Assembly (NCBI GenBank): GCA_020160805.1
Contig: JAIUPO010000001.1
Span: 186,001-250,000 of the forward strand
Origin: Actinomycetota bacterium
Lineage (GTDB): Bacteria > Actinomycetota > Actinomycetes > Actinomycetales > Dermatophilaceae
Direction of reading: 5' to 3'
Length of the DNA stretch: 64,000 nucleotides
Shown: positions 26,675-34,688 of the stretch, piece after piece
How the letters are laid out: every line of letters starts with the position of its first letter
Numbering within the stretch: the first letter of the stretch is position 1
Translations under genes and position numbers: made by a program
Notes under the pieces: model-generated
Seen by the model: only the letters and a program-made list of their open reading frames with translations
The model's database searches: none
What the model was told of the DNA's origin: nothing

Positions 26675-27858
26675 CGGCCTTCGCCGCTCGGGCCGCCCTG
26701 GTCCAGCCGTCCCCGATTCGCGAATTCCTCTCCCTGGCAACCAATCCCGAGATCATCTCGTTCGGTGGGGGATATCCGGACGCGAGCCTGTTCCCGATGG
26801 CGCAGTTGCGGGCGATCTATGCCGACCTGCTGACGCCGGCGAATGCGCAGGCGCTGCAGTACACCGCCTCCGACGGGCTGCCGCGGCTGCGCGCGCAGGT
26901 CGCCGAGCGCCTGACGCGCGATGGTATGCCGTGTGGACCCGACGACATCCTCATCACCCAGGGCGGGCAGCAGGGTCTTGATTTGGTGGCCAAGCTCTTC
27001 GTCGATCGAGGCGAGGCCATCGTCACGGAGGACCCGACCTTCATCGGGGCCCTGATCGCGTTCAACCCGTGTGAGCCGGCCTATGCCAGCGTCCCGATGG
27101 ACGAGGACGGCCTGGATGTCGATGCGCTTGCGGAGATCCTGCGGACGACGCCGCAGGTCAAGCTGATCTACACGGTCCCGGACTTCCAGAACCCGACCGG
27201 TCGCACCCTCAGCCTCGAGCGCCGGCAGCGGCTCGTCGAGCTCGCGGAGGAGTTTGACGTGATGATTCTGGAGGATACGCCATACCGCGAATTGCGTTAT
27301 GAGGGAAAGCGATTGCCCACGATCAAGAGCTTCGACACCACCGGGCGGGTGATCCACCTCGGCAGCTTCTCGAAGATCCTCGCCCCCGGGCTCCGTCTCG
27401 GCTGGGTGCTCGCGACCCCGGAAATCCGGGAAAAGTTGGCACTGCTCAAACTCGCTGCCGACACCCAGAACGGGACCCTCAATATGCGCGCGGCCTCGGC
27501 CTATCTCGACGCGCACGATATCGACGCGCACATCGCGGGGATGCTGCCGGCCTACCGCCGCAAACGCGACCTGATGCTCGCAACCCTGTCCGAGGCGATG
27601 CCCGACGGCGTGACGTGGACGCGCCCCGAGGGCGGCCTGTTCACCTGGGTGACCTTCCCTGAGGGCTTCGATTCCGCCGCCTTCCAGCGCGACCTGCTCA
27701 TCCCTCGCGCGGGCGTCCTCATCGTGCCGGGCGCCGCCTTCTTTGCGGTGGGGCAGCGGCCGAATCACGCGCGACTGAGCTATTCCGGGGTGCCCGACGA
27801 CCGGCTCGTAACGGGCGTTCGCGCGCTGGGTGAGTTGGTGCACGAAGCACTCGGCTGA
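26671..27858 (+). CDS. PLP-dependent aminotransferase (fold I, LysN/2-aminoadipate type)
   Basis: A 395-residue class I/II aminotransferase: EIISFGGGYPDASLFP start, YTASDGLPRLRAQVAERL, TQGGQQGLDLVAKLF, YTVPDFQNPTGRTLS (Asn/Pro/Thr of the PLP pocket), EDTPYRELRYEG (Asp for pyridine N), SFSKILAPGLRLGWV with the Schiff-base Lys near residue 235, and the arginine in NHARLSYSG. These are hallmarks of the broad LysN/MocR-related group, acting on branched or aromatic amino acids or 2-aminoadipate. Overlap with the RraA gene suggests they share a substrate pathway. Its 3' end is followed by a nested hairpin. Confidence 0.88.
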   Translation: MTAFAARAALVQPSPIREFLSLATNPEIISFGGGYPDASLFPMAQLRAIYADLLTPANAQALQYTASDGLPRLRAQVAERLTRDGMPCGPDDILITQGGQQGLDLVAKLFVDRGEAIVTEDPTFIGALIAFNPCEPAYASVPMDEDGLDVDALAEILRTTPQVKLIYTVPDFQNPTGRTLSLERRQRLVELAEEFDVMILEDTPYRELRYEGKRLPTIKSFDTTGRVIHLGSFSKILAPGLRLGWVLATPEIREKLALLKLAADTQNGTLNMRAASAYLDAHDIDAHIAGMLPAYRRKRDLMLATLSEAMPDGVTWTRPEGGLFTWVTFPEGFDSAAFQRDLLIPRAGVLIVPGAAFFAVGQRPNHARLSYSGVPDDRLVTGVRALGELVHEALG

Positions 27859-27878
27859 GGAGCCCACGCTCGCCCGCG

Positions 27879-27930
27879 CGCTCGCGTGAGCGTTGACAGG
27901 GTCAGGACCCTGCTCACACTCACGCGAGCG
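27879..27930. terminator. Nested double inverted repeat after the aminotransferase
   Basis: Outer arms CGCTCGCGTGAG (27879-27890) and CTCACGCGAGCG (27919-27930) pair perfectly; inside, CAGGGTC (27897-27903) pairs with GACCCTG (27906-27912) around AG. Internal loops are six bases each. It lies between the end of the aminotransferase gene and the end of the convergent methyltransferase pseudogene. Architecture is like 4544-4630 and 5419-5473. Confidence 0.75.
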
Positions 27931-27931
27931 A

Positions 27932-28501
27932 TCAACTTGCGATGAGACAGAGCCAGGCGAAGCCGAGAATGCCGCGGTAACCGCGCAGGTATGCCGCCCG
28001 CTGCCCCCGCAGCGCCTCGGCCACCTCCGCGCGGCGGGGGTCATCGGGGGCCAGGGTGTTCAGTTCGTCGACCAACCGCGCCGCAAAGCCCGACTCGAAC
28101 TCGTCTCACTCCTCCTGGCTGGCTTCCCCGAGGTCGACGACCAGGAAGCCGTGGCCTTCGACCAGCTCGACTAGCGCTGCGAGAGATAGGTATTCGTCGA
28201 CACGGCCGGCCAACGGGGCGATGGCCTCCGGCGTTGGCGGGGCGGACCAGATCGCCTCCCCATAGACAACGCGGTCGCCCGGTTTCAGCATCGCCCGCAT
28301 CGCCGTTAGTGCCGCGGTGTAGTCGAGGGGTTGCGCGTCCTCGACCGGCGGCCCCCAGATCTGGCTCGCCCCGACGACGATGAGCGCATCGACCTCCCCC
28401 GCGGAGATAGCACGCGCGTCACCCACCTGGAAGACCACCCGCTCCGCGAGGCCGCGCTCCTGGGCCAGGCCCGCCCAAGCTATCGCGCCGACGGCGAGCC
28501 G
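27932..28501 (-). pseudogene. Class I SAM methyltransferase, 5'-truncated with a nonsense codon
   Basis: Reads GAIAWAGLAQERGLAERVVFQVGDARAI, VDALIVVGASQIWGPP, AMRAMLKPGDRVVYGEAIW, then VDLGEASQEE, a TGA at 28106-28108, and continues in frame DEFESGFAARLVDELNTLAP... FAWLCLIAS to a TGA at 27932. A Trp codon at the TGA would restore the protein (a single base change). The N-terminal part with the SAM-binding motif I is missing; the frame begins next to the end of the neighbouring membrane-protein gene. So the gene is both truncated and stopped. Confidence 0.75.
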
Positions 28502-29037
28502 TCATACGCCACTTGTGGCTTGCGCAGCCAGAGCGTGTAGCTGACGGCCCACGCAATCTCGATGGCCAGGATTAGTCCTGACCAGCGGTAGGTCGTTTCC
28601 AGGGCAGCGGTCCGGGCCGGGTTGGCGATCCAGGCCGCGAGGAGCCACGTGATCCCCGACGCGATGGCCACCGCGAGCGCGGTCCGCCCCACGTCCGCCC
28701 AGCACAGGCGCGCGTATGCCGCGCCGTGTGGCTTCTCGGGACGGGGCCCGTCGGCATACCGGTGCGCGAAGCGAATGTCCGCCCATCGGATCAGCCTGTG
28801 CCCGTAGGCAATCGAGAAACCGAGGTAGAACGCCGCCAGACTGTGGGCGACGGTTGCGCTCTCTCCTGCTCGGAGGTTGACCGCCGTGGCGATCAGCAGA
28901 ACCAAGTCGATGAGCGGGACGAGAGCCAAGACGAGGAGGCCAGCGCGCGGCATACGAGCGAGGTAGCGAAGTGCGAGTCCCGAGATGATCGCGACCCAGA
29001 ACGCGATCTCGCACACGACGATGACGGTGATGATCAT
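28480..29037 (-). CDS. Integral membrane protein, about 5 helices
   Basis: A 185-residue membrane protein. Helices at about residues 3-25, 33-52, 62-80, 118-138 and 150-170; a conserved-looking polar stretch SLAAFYLGFSIAYGHRLIRWADIRFAHRYADGPRPEKP lies between helices. This resembles the YmcC-like DUF found in actinobacteria and firmicutes, of unknown role. ATG at 29037. Divergent from a TetR gene with a shared 40-bp palindrome (29053-29092), so it is the probable target of that regulator. Confidence 0.75.
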   Translation of the reverse strand: MIITVIVVCEIAFWVAIISGLALRYLARMPRAGLLVLALVPLIDLVLLIATAVNLRAGESATVAHSLAAFYLGFSIAYGHRLIRWADIRFAHRYADGPRPEKPHGAAYARLCWADVGRTALAVAIASGITWLLAAWIANPARTAALETTYRWSGLILAIEIAWAVSYTLWLRKPQVAYDGSPSAR

Positions 29038-29052
29038 CCGTTCCCCCTTGTG

Positions 29053-29092
29053 AGTACGCCCGTGTTCACAAATAATTTAACACAGTCGTACT
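29053..29092. promoter_or_regulatory. 40-bp palindromic TetR operator
   Basis: AGTACG-N3-GTGTT (29053-29066) and its mirror AACAC-N3-CGTACT (29079-29092) around an AT-rich centre (29067-29078). It fills the gap between the divergent membrane-protein and tetR genes. The AT-rich core also offers -10 sequences for both directions. Confidence 0.65.
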
Positions 29093-29103
29093 AGAATGGC
29101 GTC

Positions 29104-29678
29104 GTGCCCAGGTTGATCGATCATCAAGCCCGCGAAGAAGCCATCGTTGAAGCGGCGTGGCGCGTCCTGGTCCGAGATGGTGCAGCGGCAGTGTCGGTGC
29201 GCAATGTCGCGGCCGAGGCCGATCTGGCCACCGCGTCGCTCCGGCGGGCTTTCCCCAGCCAGAGTGACTTGCTCGTCGCCTGCCTCACACTCATGGGCAC
29301 TCGGGCAGAAGCGCGGATCCGAGCCCTTCGACCCCGGTCAGATGCCGTAACCATGGCGATGGCCCAGCTTGGCGAGACGATGCCGCTAGACGATCAGCGA
29401 CGGGTCGAGATGAAGGTGTATGTCGTGCTCGGCATCGCCGCGCTAAGTGATCCTGCGTTGCGCGCGGCGCATCAGCGGATCTACGCCGGGATTGAACGCC
29501 TCTGCGCCAGCGTGGTCGCGTCGTTGAGCCCCAGCGCGCCGCGGAGCGAGCGATCGCGGGCAACCCTCACCTGCACGCCCTCCTCGATGGGCTGGCACTT
29601 CACCTACTGCACGGAATGTCGCCGAGAGCGGCAACCAACACGCTTCGCGACTACGTGGTCAGCCTGGCCAAAGCGTAG
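29104..29678 (+). pseudogene. TetR-family regulator, frameshifted
   Basis: From GTG 29104 the HTH domain is intact (REEAIVEAAWRVLVRDGAAAVSVRNVAAEADLATASLRRAFPSQSDLLVACL) and the ligand domain continues to SVVASLSP. At a CCCC run (about 29529-29532) one base is missing; the expected continuation (QRAAERAIAGNPHLHALLDGLALHLLHGM... VVSLAKA) lies in another frame and ends with TAG at 29676-29678. The DNA-binding part could still be made but the last 45 residues would differ. Confidence 0.75.
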
Positions 29679-29786
29679 GGTCGCCCGCTCGAGCCAGCAC
29701 ACTCGGCAGAACTACTCTCAGGGCCGTGGACACAACCTGTGTGACAACACGACCGCGACGCACGCAACGGGGGCCGCGCAACCTTG

Positions 29787-30312
29787 GTGCGTGAGTCGTC
29801 AAGCGCCCGCTGGACGCCTTGGCGGGTGGTCTTGTCGTTCGGCGTCGTCAGCCTGCTCGCGGACATGGTCTATGAGGGCGCCCGCTCGATGTATGGGCCG
29901 TTGCTCGCCTCGCTCGGGGCGAGCGCATTCGTCGTTGGGCTGGTCACCGGAGCGGGTGAGGCCATGGCTCTCGTGCTCCGGCTGGCTACGGGGCCGATGG
30001 CGGATCGTCGCGGCGGGCACTGGTCTTTCACGATCGTCGGCTACGGCCTCACCGCGATCTGCGTTCCCTTGCTTGCCGTCGCACCGCACCTCGGAGCCGC
30101 CGGGCTTGCCTTCGCGACGCTGATGATCGTCACCGAACGCGCGGGGAAGGCAGTGCGTTCACCCTCCAAGAGTGCCCTGTGGGCCGACGCGGCGCGAGAG
30201 GTTGGGCTGGGGCGAGGCTTCGGCATACACAAGGCCCTCGACCAGGTCGGCGCCTTCGCCGGTCCCCTGCTCGTGGCGGCGATCGCCGCTGCGGCGGGAA
30301 CGATCTGGGCGG
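29787..30312 (+). pseudogene. MFS transporter, 5' half
   Basis: About 175 residues with six membrane helices: WRVVLSFGVVSLLADMVYEGARSMYGPLLASLGAS, the A-motif-like GPMADRRGGHW, ERAGKAVRSPSKSALWADAA, and KALDQVGAFAGPLLVAAIAAAAGTIW. At about 30312 the sequence changes to the 3'-truncated end of a PucR-like gene on the other strand, so helices 7-12 are missing. TTG at 29784 or GTG at 29787 as start. Confidence 0.75.
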
Positions 30313-30863
30313 CGCCCCATCTGCTCCGCGAGCTCGTTCGTGCGACCCCCACCCCGGATGAGCGCGCTCGCGACACGCCGCAGGTCCTCGGTCGGCCCAT
30401 CCAGTCCAAGACCCTCGTTCTTGAAACCCGCCAAGCAGGCGGTGACGCACAGCTCGCCCGCCTCCAAGATCCGCTCCAGCAGCTCGACGACTGCCTCGTG
30501 GTCGTGATCGAGGCCGCGATACAGGACGATGCGGTGGACGTGGGACTGGATCCGCCGAACGCTCACCCGGATCGAGCGCGCGTGCGTCCTGAAGAGGATC
30601 TCCCCACGCGCCGCTTCGGCGCCGAGCCGTTCGAGGATCCCTCCGGGCTCCCCGAGCCGGTCGAGATCATCGGTCGCAACGCACGTGACGAATTCGCGCG
30701 CGACCGCCACGATGTCCACCGGCCACTCGTGCTCGATCGGCACCTCGGGCAGACCGAGCTCCGCCGAGACGCCCCGGACCAGGTGCGGCACCCAGTTCTC
30801 CAGCTCCGAACCGTAAGACTCCAGCAGCTCGCGTGCGAGTGCGTTCGTCGCCTCTCTCCCCAT
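30312..30863 (-). pseudogene. PucR-like regulator, 5' part
   Basis: From ATG 30863 (GAGG upstream): LARELLESYGSELENWVPHLVRGVSAELG, PVDIVAVAREFVTCVATDD, HARSIRVSVRRIQSHVHRIVLYRGLDHDHEAVVELLERILEAGELCVTACLAGF. This matches the N-terminal helical domain of actinobacterial PucR/CdaR-type activators. After ELAEQMG (about 30315) the gene is cut; GGDEF-like and PucR HTH domains are missing. Cut and MFS cut meet head to head at one junction. Confidence 0.6.
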
Positions 30864-30959
30864 CGGACAGCCTCACCATGCGCTCCGGCGTCAACGGCTG
30901 CAGTGGACGTGGCGAATCATGGGACTCACGCCCCACGAGTATGCAGTCTCTGTCACGAC

Positions 30960-30988
30960 GTGCTACGGTTCCGCGCGAGACGTAGCAC
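30960..30988. promoter_or_regulatory. Inverted repeat upstream of the Tat-exported protein gene
   Basis: GTGCTACG (30960-30967) and CGTAGCAC (30981-30988) pair perfectly over 8 bp with a 13-base spacer. It lies in the 212-base gap between the pucR fragment start and the exported-protein gene, so it could be an operator for either direction or a stem in the leader RNA. Role undecided. Confidence 0.4.
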
Positions 30989-31075
30989 AGCAGCCGAAGG
31001 CGGCAGCATTCCCGCCTCGGCACCATTAAGTCGGGGTGCCAGTGCTACCCGCGAACCGTCCATAGGAGAATGCCC

Positions 31076-31639
31076 ATGAGCAACCCACCCTCAACCATCA
31101 CCCGGCGCACGGTCACCCGCGGCGTCGCGTGGACCGCCCCCGTCCTCACCGTCGCAGCGGCCGCCCCCGCCTTCGCTACATCCCCCGCACCGGACTGCTA
31201 CGTCTTCGACATGTGGTCGTCCAACGGCCGCCAGCCGATCAACAACAACAGCGACCAGCTCAGCGGCACGGTTCGGTACTCGCCGAACAACTACCAGGAC
31301 TGCATCGCGGACCAGAACCAGCCCTACCCGTACAACATCGTCATCACGGTGACCCTCGACCCGTCGGTGTACACGGGGGCGTTCACGAACAGGGGCCAGG
31401 GCACCGCGACGGGGAACGGCAACGTGGTCACGATCACCCTCCCTTTCGCGGGGCAGCGACCGGGCTTCAGCTTCCAGTGGAACCTCTACGCTACGACCCT
31501 CCCCGGTGTCACCACGGCGCAGGCGACGGGCAAGGTGTTGGTCCAGGCGGTCAGCTACCCCGAGGCCAAGTGGAAGATCATCGAGCAGATCGGGTCCGGG
31601 TGGATGATCAACCGCACGCCCAGCTCTTACTCCTACTGA
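31076..31639 (+). CDS. Tat-exported protein of unknown function
   Basis: A 187-residue protein with a twin-arginine signal (TITRRTVTRGVAWTAPVLTV, AFA cleavage near residue 36). The mature part is rich in Asn, Tyr, Thr and Gly (WSSNGRQPINNNSDQLSGTV, NQPYPYNIVITVTLDPSV), with two Cys, and looks like an extracellular beta-sandwich. ATG 31076 is preferred because AGGAGA lies six bases upstream; an ATG at 31070 is too close to it. It is the only intact gene of this foreign patch and has its own terminator. Confidence 0.75.
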   Translation: MSNPPSTITRRTVTRGVAWTAPVLTVAAAAPAFATSPAPDCYVFDMWSSNGRQPINNNSDQLSGTVRYSPNNYQDCIADQNQPYPYNIVITVTLDPSVYTGAFTNRGQGTATGNGNVVTITLPFAGQRPGFSFQWNLYATTLPGVTTAQATGKVLVQAVSYPEAKWKIIEQIGSGWMINRTPSSYSY

Positions 31640-31650
31640 GCACCCCCACC

Positions 31651-31686
31651 GAAGAGCGCCCGACCCTCCCCGGTCGGGCGCTCTTC
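31651..31686 (+). terminator. Hairpin terminator of the Tat-exported protein gene
   Basis: GAAGAGCGCCCGACC (31651-31665) pairs perfectly over 15 bp with 31672-31686; six-base loop. It starts 12 bases after the stop codon. Confidence 0.85.
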
Positions 31687-31778
31687 GGTCTGTTGCGCCC
31701 ACCGAGGTGGGTCACCCTGCTCAGGGTGGCGTACAGCCCGTGCCCGAGGGTCCCGCGATCGACGTCACCTGACCCAGG

Positions 31779-32290
31779 TCATCCGCGCTGGGTGGAGTCC
31801 GTCACCTCGCCCACAAGCTCCTCGATAAGGTCCTCGAGGAAGACGACGCCGAGGACGCCACCCTCGTCGCCGATGCCCGCGCGACGTGGGCGCCGGTGCG
31901 CTGCATCGTCGCGAGCACGTCCTCGACCTCGTCGTCGCGGCGGACCGTCGCCAGCCTCCGGATCCGCTTGCTCGGCACCGGCTCCTGCCGCTCGGTGTCG
32001 TCGGCGTAGAGGACGTCCTTGAGGTGGAGGTAGCCGGTGAGCTCGCCAGACGGGTTGACCGTCGGGTAGCGGGAGAACCCGTGCTTGGCGACGAGCCGCT
32101 CGATGTCGTCCGGCGTCGCCCCGACGGGCACGGTGACGAGCTCGGTGAGCCTGACGCCGACGTCGGCGGCGTCCTTGTCGGAGAACTGCGGCGCCGCGCC
32201 GACGAGCCCGTACTTCTCGGCCTCGACGAGCCCCTCGCGGTGGGACTCCTCGACGATGTGCGAGACCTCCTCGACGTCGAAGTTGTGCAC
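31779..32290 (-). pseudogene. CNNM/CorC-type CBS-domain protein, 3' fragment, frameshifted
   Basis: Reads EEVSHIVEESHREGLVEAEKYGLV, then the CBS pair (VGATPDDIERLVAKHGFSRYPTV, LTGYLHLKDVLYADDTE, VEDVLATMQRTGAHVAR). One base is missing after HVAR (near 31886); the rest, GIGDEGGVLGVVFLEDLIEELVGEVTD, is in another frame and ends at 31779. The N-terminal membrane domain (DUF21/CNNM) is absent. Intact relatives are magnesium/cobalt transport-linked membrane proteins. Confidence 0.8.
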
Positions 32291-32391
32291 TACACCTCCG
32301 ACACCGGTCCGCTCGTCCGTACCCGAACGCCGTCCGTCGTCACGGTGCATGGTGTGTCCAGCCGATGGATCGACGTCGCGCGCGTTCCCCC

Positions 32392-33120
32392 CGTCAGGAG
32401 GCCGTGTGGCGGGGGCGGGTCCGACGGGCGATCGCAAGCACCGATGCTGTTATCACGGTGTCTGAGTGGTCGGCGGATGACGTCTCCGAGGTCTTTGGGG
32501 TTGATCGCGACACCATCCGTGTGATCAAGCACGGCATCGACGTGGAAACCTTCTCAACCCCGACCGAGCTCAGCTCCGAGGTCGCGGCGCGGATCTCCGA
32601 GGACTTCGTGCTCTATCTGGGCAACATCGAGCCGCGCAAGAACCTCATGCCACTCGTCCGGGCATTCCAGCAGGAGCCGCTGCGTAGCGCGGGTCTTCAG
32701 CTGGTCATCGCTGGCAAGCCAGCGTGGAACTTCGCCGAATCCATGGCTGAGATCCAGGCTGCACCCAACGTGGTGCACCTCGGTTTTGTCTCTGACGCCG
32801 ACCGGGTAGCCCTGATGCAACGCACCGCTCTCTTCGCGTTCCCGAGCCTGTACGAGGGGTTCGGCTTCCCGGTGCTCGAGGCGATGGCGGCCGGCGCCCC
32901 GGTGGCGACATCCCGAAGGGGGTCCCTGGTCGAGGTCGCTGGACCGGCATGGGTCCTCAAGGACCTGACGGCTCCAGGTGCCGAGTCGCTCGCGGCCTGC
33001 CTCGCAGATGAGGGGTGGCGCGCCGGGGTTACCGACGTGGGACACGCCTGGGCGCGTCAGTTCACCTGGGACGTCAGCATTGACGAGCACGTCCGTGTCT
33101 TCGAAAGCGTGCTGTGCTGA
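32392..33120 (+). pseudogene. GT4-family glycosyltransferase, 3' part
   Basis: About 243 residues of the C-terminal Rossmann domain of a GT-B glycosyltransferase: ITVSEWSADDV, VLYLGNIEPRKNLMPLVRAF, VVHLGFVSDADRVALMQRTALFAFPSLYEGFGFPVLEAMAAGAPVATSRRGSLVEVAG (the E-x7-E donor motif). The N-terminal acceptor domain (about 170 residues) is missing; upstream bases belong to a CNNM fragment on the other strand. Its stop overlaps the start of the next gene (TGATG), as in a capsule or exopolysaccharide operon. Confidence 0.8.
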
Positions 33121-33440
33121 TGAAGGTGGCGCTCCTCCACTGCTACTCCGCGACCAACGCCGGCGACGGTCTCCTCGTGATCGAGGCGATCGACCTCATC
33201 CGCGAAGCCTTCCCGGACGCCAAGATCGATGTCAGCGCCCAGCACCCCGACACCTTCGAGGATCTCGGCCCAGGGGTCGTTGTCCTGGACGGTGGGTTCA
33301 GTCCCCGCGGGCCGGGCCGCGACTGGCTGCGGATGCTCCGGCGGCTCGACGAGTACGACCTCGTCGTGGGAGTCGGGGGCGGGTATCTCCGTGCGGGGCA
33401 CCCCCGGGAGGCCCTCGTCACGGCGCTAACCCGTCGATGA
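33120..33440 (+). pseudogene. Polysaccharide pyruvyl transferase, 5' part
   Basis: The first 100 residues of a CsaB/WcaK-type polysaccharide pyruvyl transferase: MKVALLHCYSATNAGDGLLVIEAIDLI, then LGPGVVVLDGGFSP and DLVVGVGGGYLRAGHP. At about 33428 the sequence turns into the IS110 remnant, and the frame ends at 33440. With the preceding glycosyltransferase this is a piece of a surface-polysaccharide cluster. Confidence 0.75.
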
Positions 33441-34555
33441 GACCTGGGCCCCGCTGCGCCACCTGGGCACGAACCGCGAAAAGCTTCTCGAGCAGCACGT
33501 GGCGTGCGTGCAACAGGTCCGTGACCTCCTCGAGTGTGTGGCCCGCCGCCCTGAAGCAGTGAACTGGCCGCTTCGCTCGGCCACCTGGGTCGCCGCCCTG
33601 AGCGTGGTCGTCGAGCGAGACAGCGCGGACCTGGAACGCACCCGCCGCCTCGGCCCGGCCCGGTTCGAACGCGCCGTCCGCGACGAGGTGATCCGTCGCG
33701 GTGAGCAACGTCCTGCCTGCGGATCGTGCGCCGCCTGTTCACCGCCCTGACCAACGAGGCTGGCGTCGTCTCGCACCGATCGGCCGCGTTCGAACGGATC
33801 GCCTGGGTCATCGACGACTGGGACCACGCCTAGACCAAGCTGGTCGACACCGAGACCCGCATGGTCACCGTGGTCGACGAGCTCCAGCTGACCGACCTGG
33901 CAACCTCGATCGACGGGCTCTCACCGGTCGGGGCCGCCGCGATCCTGGCCGAGACCGGCGACCTGACCCGGTTCACCTCCGCCCGGGCCGTGGTCAAACA
34001 CGCCGGCCTCGCCCCACGCGAGAGGCAGTCGGGCACCTTCACCGGCCGCGCGCGGGTCACCGGAGCCGGACGACCACTACTGCGCGCCGCCGCCTGGCGG
34101 GCCGTGTGGGGCTGCCTACAGGCCAACCGGGTGTACGCCGCCCGCTACCAGCACCTGACCACCCGCGACACCAACCGGCTCAAGCATACCCAGGCACAGA
34201 CCGCGGTCGCCGCGGCGATCCTGCGCCAGCTGCATTACATCGTCACCCACCAGCAGGCGTGGGACCCCGTCGTCGCCGCCCACGGCCTTCGCAGGGCGGA
34301 GGTGATTGCGGCATAGCCCAATCCGCCCGTTCAGCACCCGAGGCTGACACGTCCCCAAGGGCTGGGGCGGGACGAGCCTTCCGCGGCAGTCAGAACCCCA
34401 CGCTGGTATCTCGTCGCTCATCACAGGCCGCCCCGTCCCGTCGTCGACACAACCCGATCACACGCTGCCGAGCACACCTCGATTACCGCTATGCAGGGAC
34501 CGACGACGAGACACGGGCACCCGCCCACCCCTTGACGCAAAACACCTCACGTTGA
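33428..34555 (+). mobile_element. IS110-family element, decayed, 5' end missing
   Basis: Transposase remnant at 33430-34316. The middle part is scattered over two frames (EKLLEQHVACVQQVRDLLE; then FTALTNEAGVVSHRSAAFERIAWVIDDWDHA followed by TAG); the C-terminal Transposase_20 domain is open (33861-34316: IDGLSPVGAAAILAETGDL, VKHAGLAPRERQSG, GRPLLRAAAWRAV). The N-terminal DEDD domain is missing. The non-coding tail to about 34555 ends in the CCCCTTGACGCAAAACACCTC stretch seen near many IS110 right ends. Dead element. Confidence 0.75.
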
Positions 34556-34688
34556 TGACCGGAGGGGTCAGCGGCCCTTTCATAGACCCTCAGAACAGCC
34601 AGATCGAGCCCAACACGCTGAGACTCCTGCGGACTGTGTGCGGACTGCGAGGATTCGCACCCCTTCTGACCTGCGCAAACGCGCCGAT
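34317..34688. other. Gene-free stretch: IS110 tail and spacer before ychF
   Basis: 372 bases without a gene. The first 240 are the non-coding right end of the IS110 remnant; no convincing bridge-RNA structure was seen by eye. The rest holds the 21-nt motif (34627-34647) and the 3' side of ychF. No hairpin terminator for ychF was found. Confidence 0.5.
34627..34647. repeat. 21-nt dispersed motif, copy 2
   Basis: Matches 2254-2274 at 20 of 21 positions, including the internal double GCGGACTG. Here it lies 42 bases downstream of the ychF stop, at the border of the second foreign patch. Confidence 0.5.

Noticed and set aside
34317..34560. Bridge RNA of the IS110 remnant
   Set aside because: The 5' end of the element is missing and no paired two-loop structure was evident by eye, so I do not call an RNA here.
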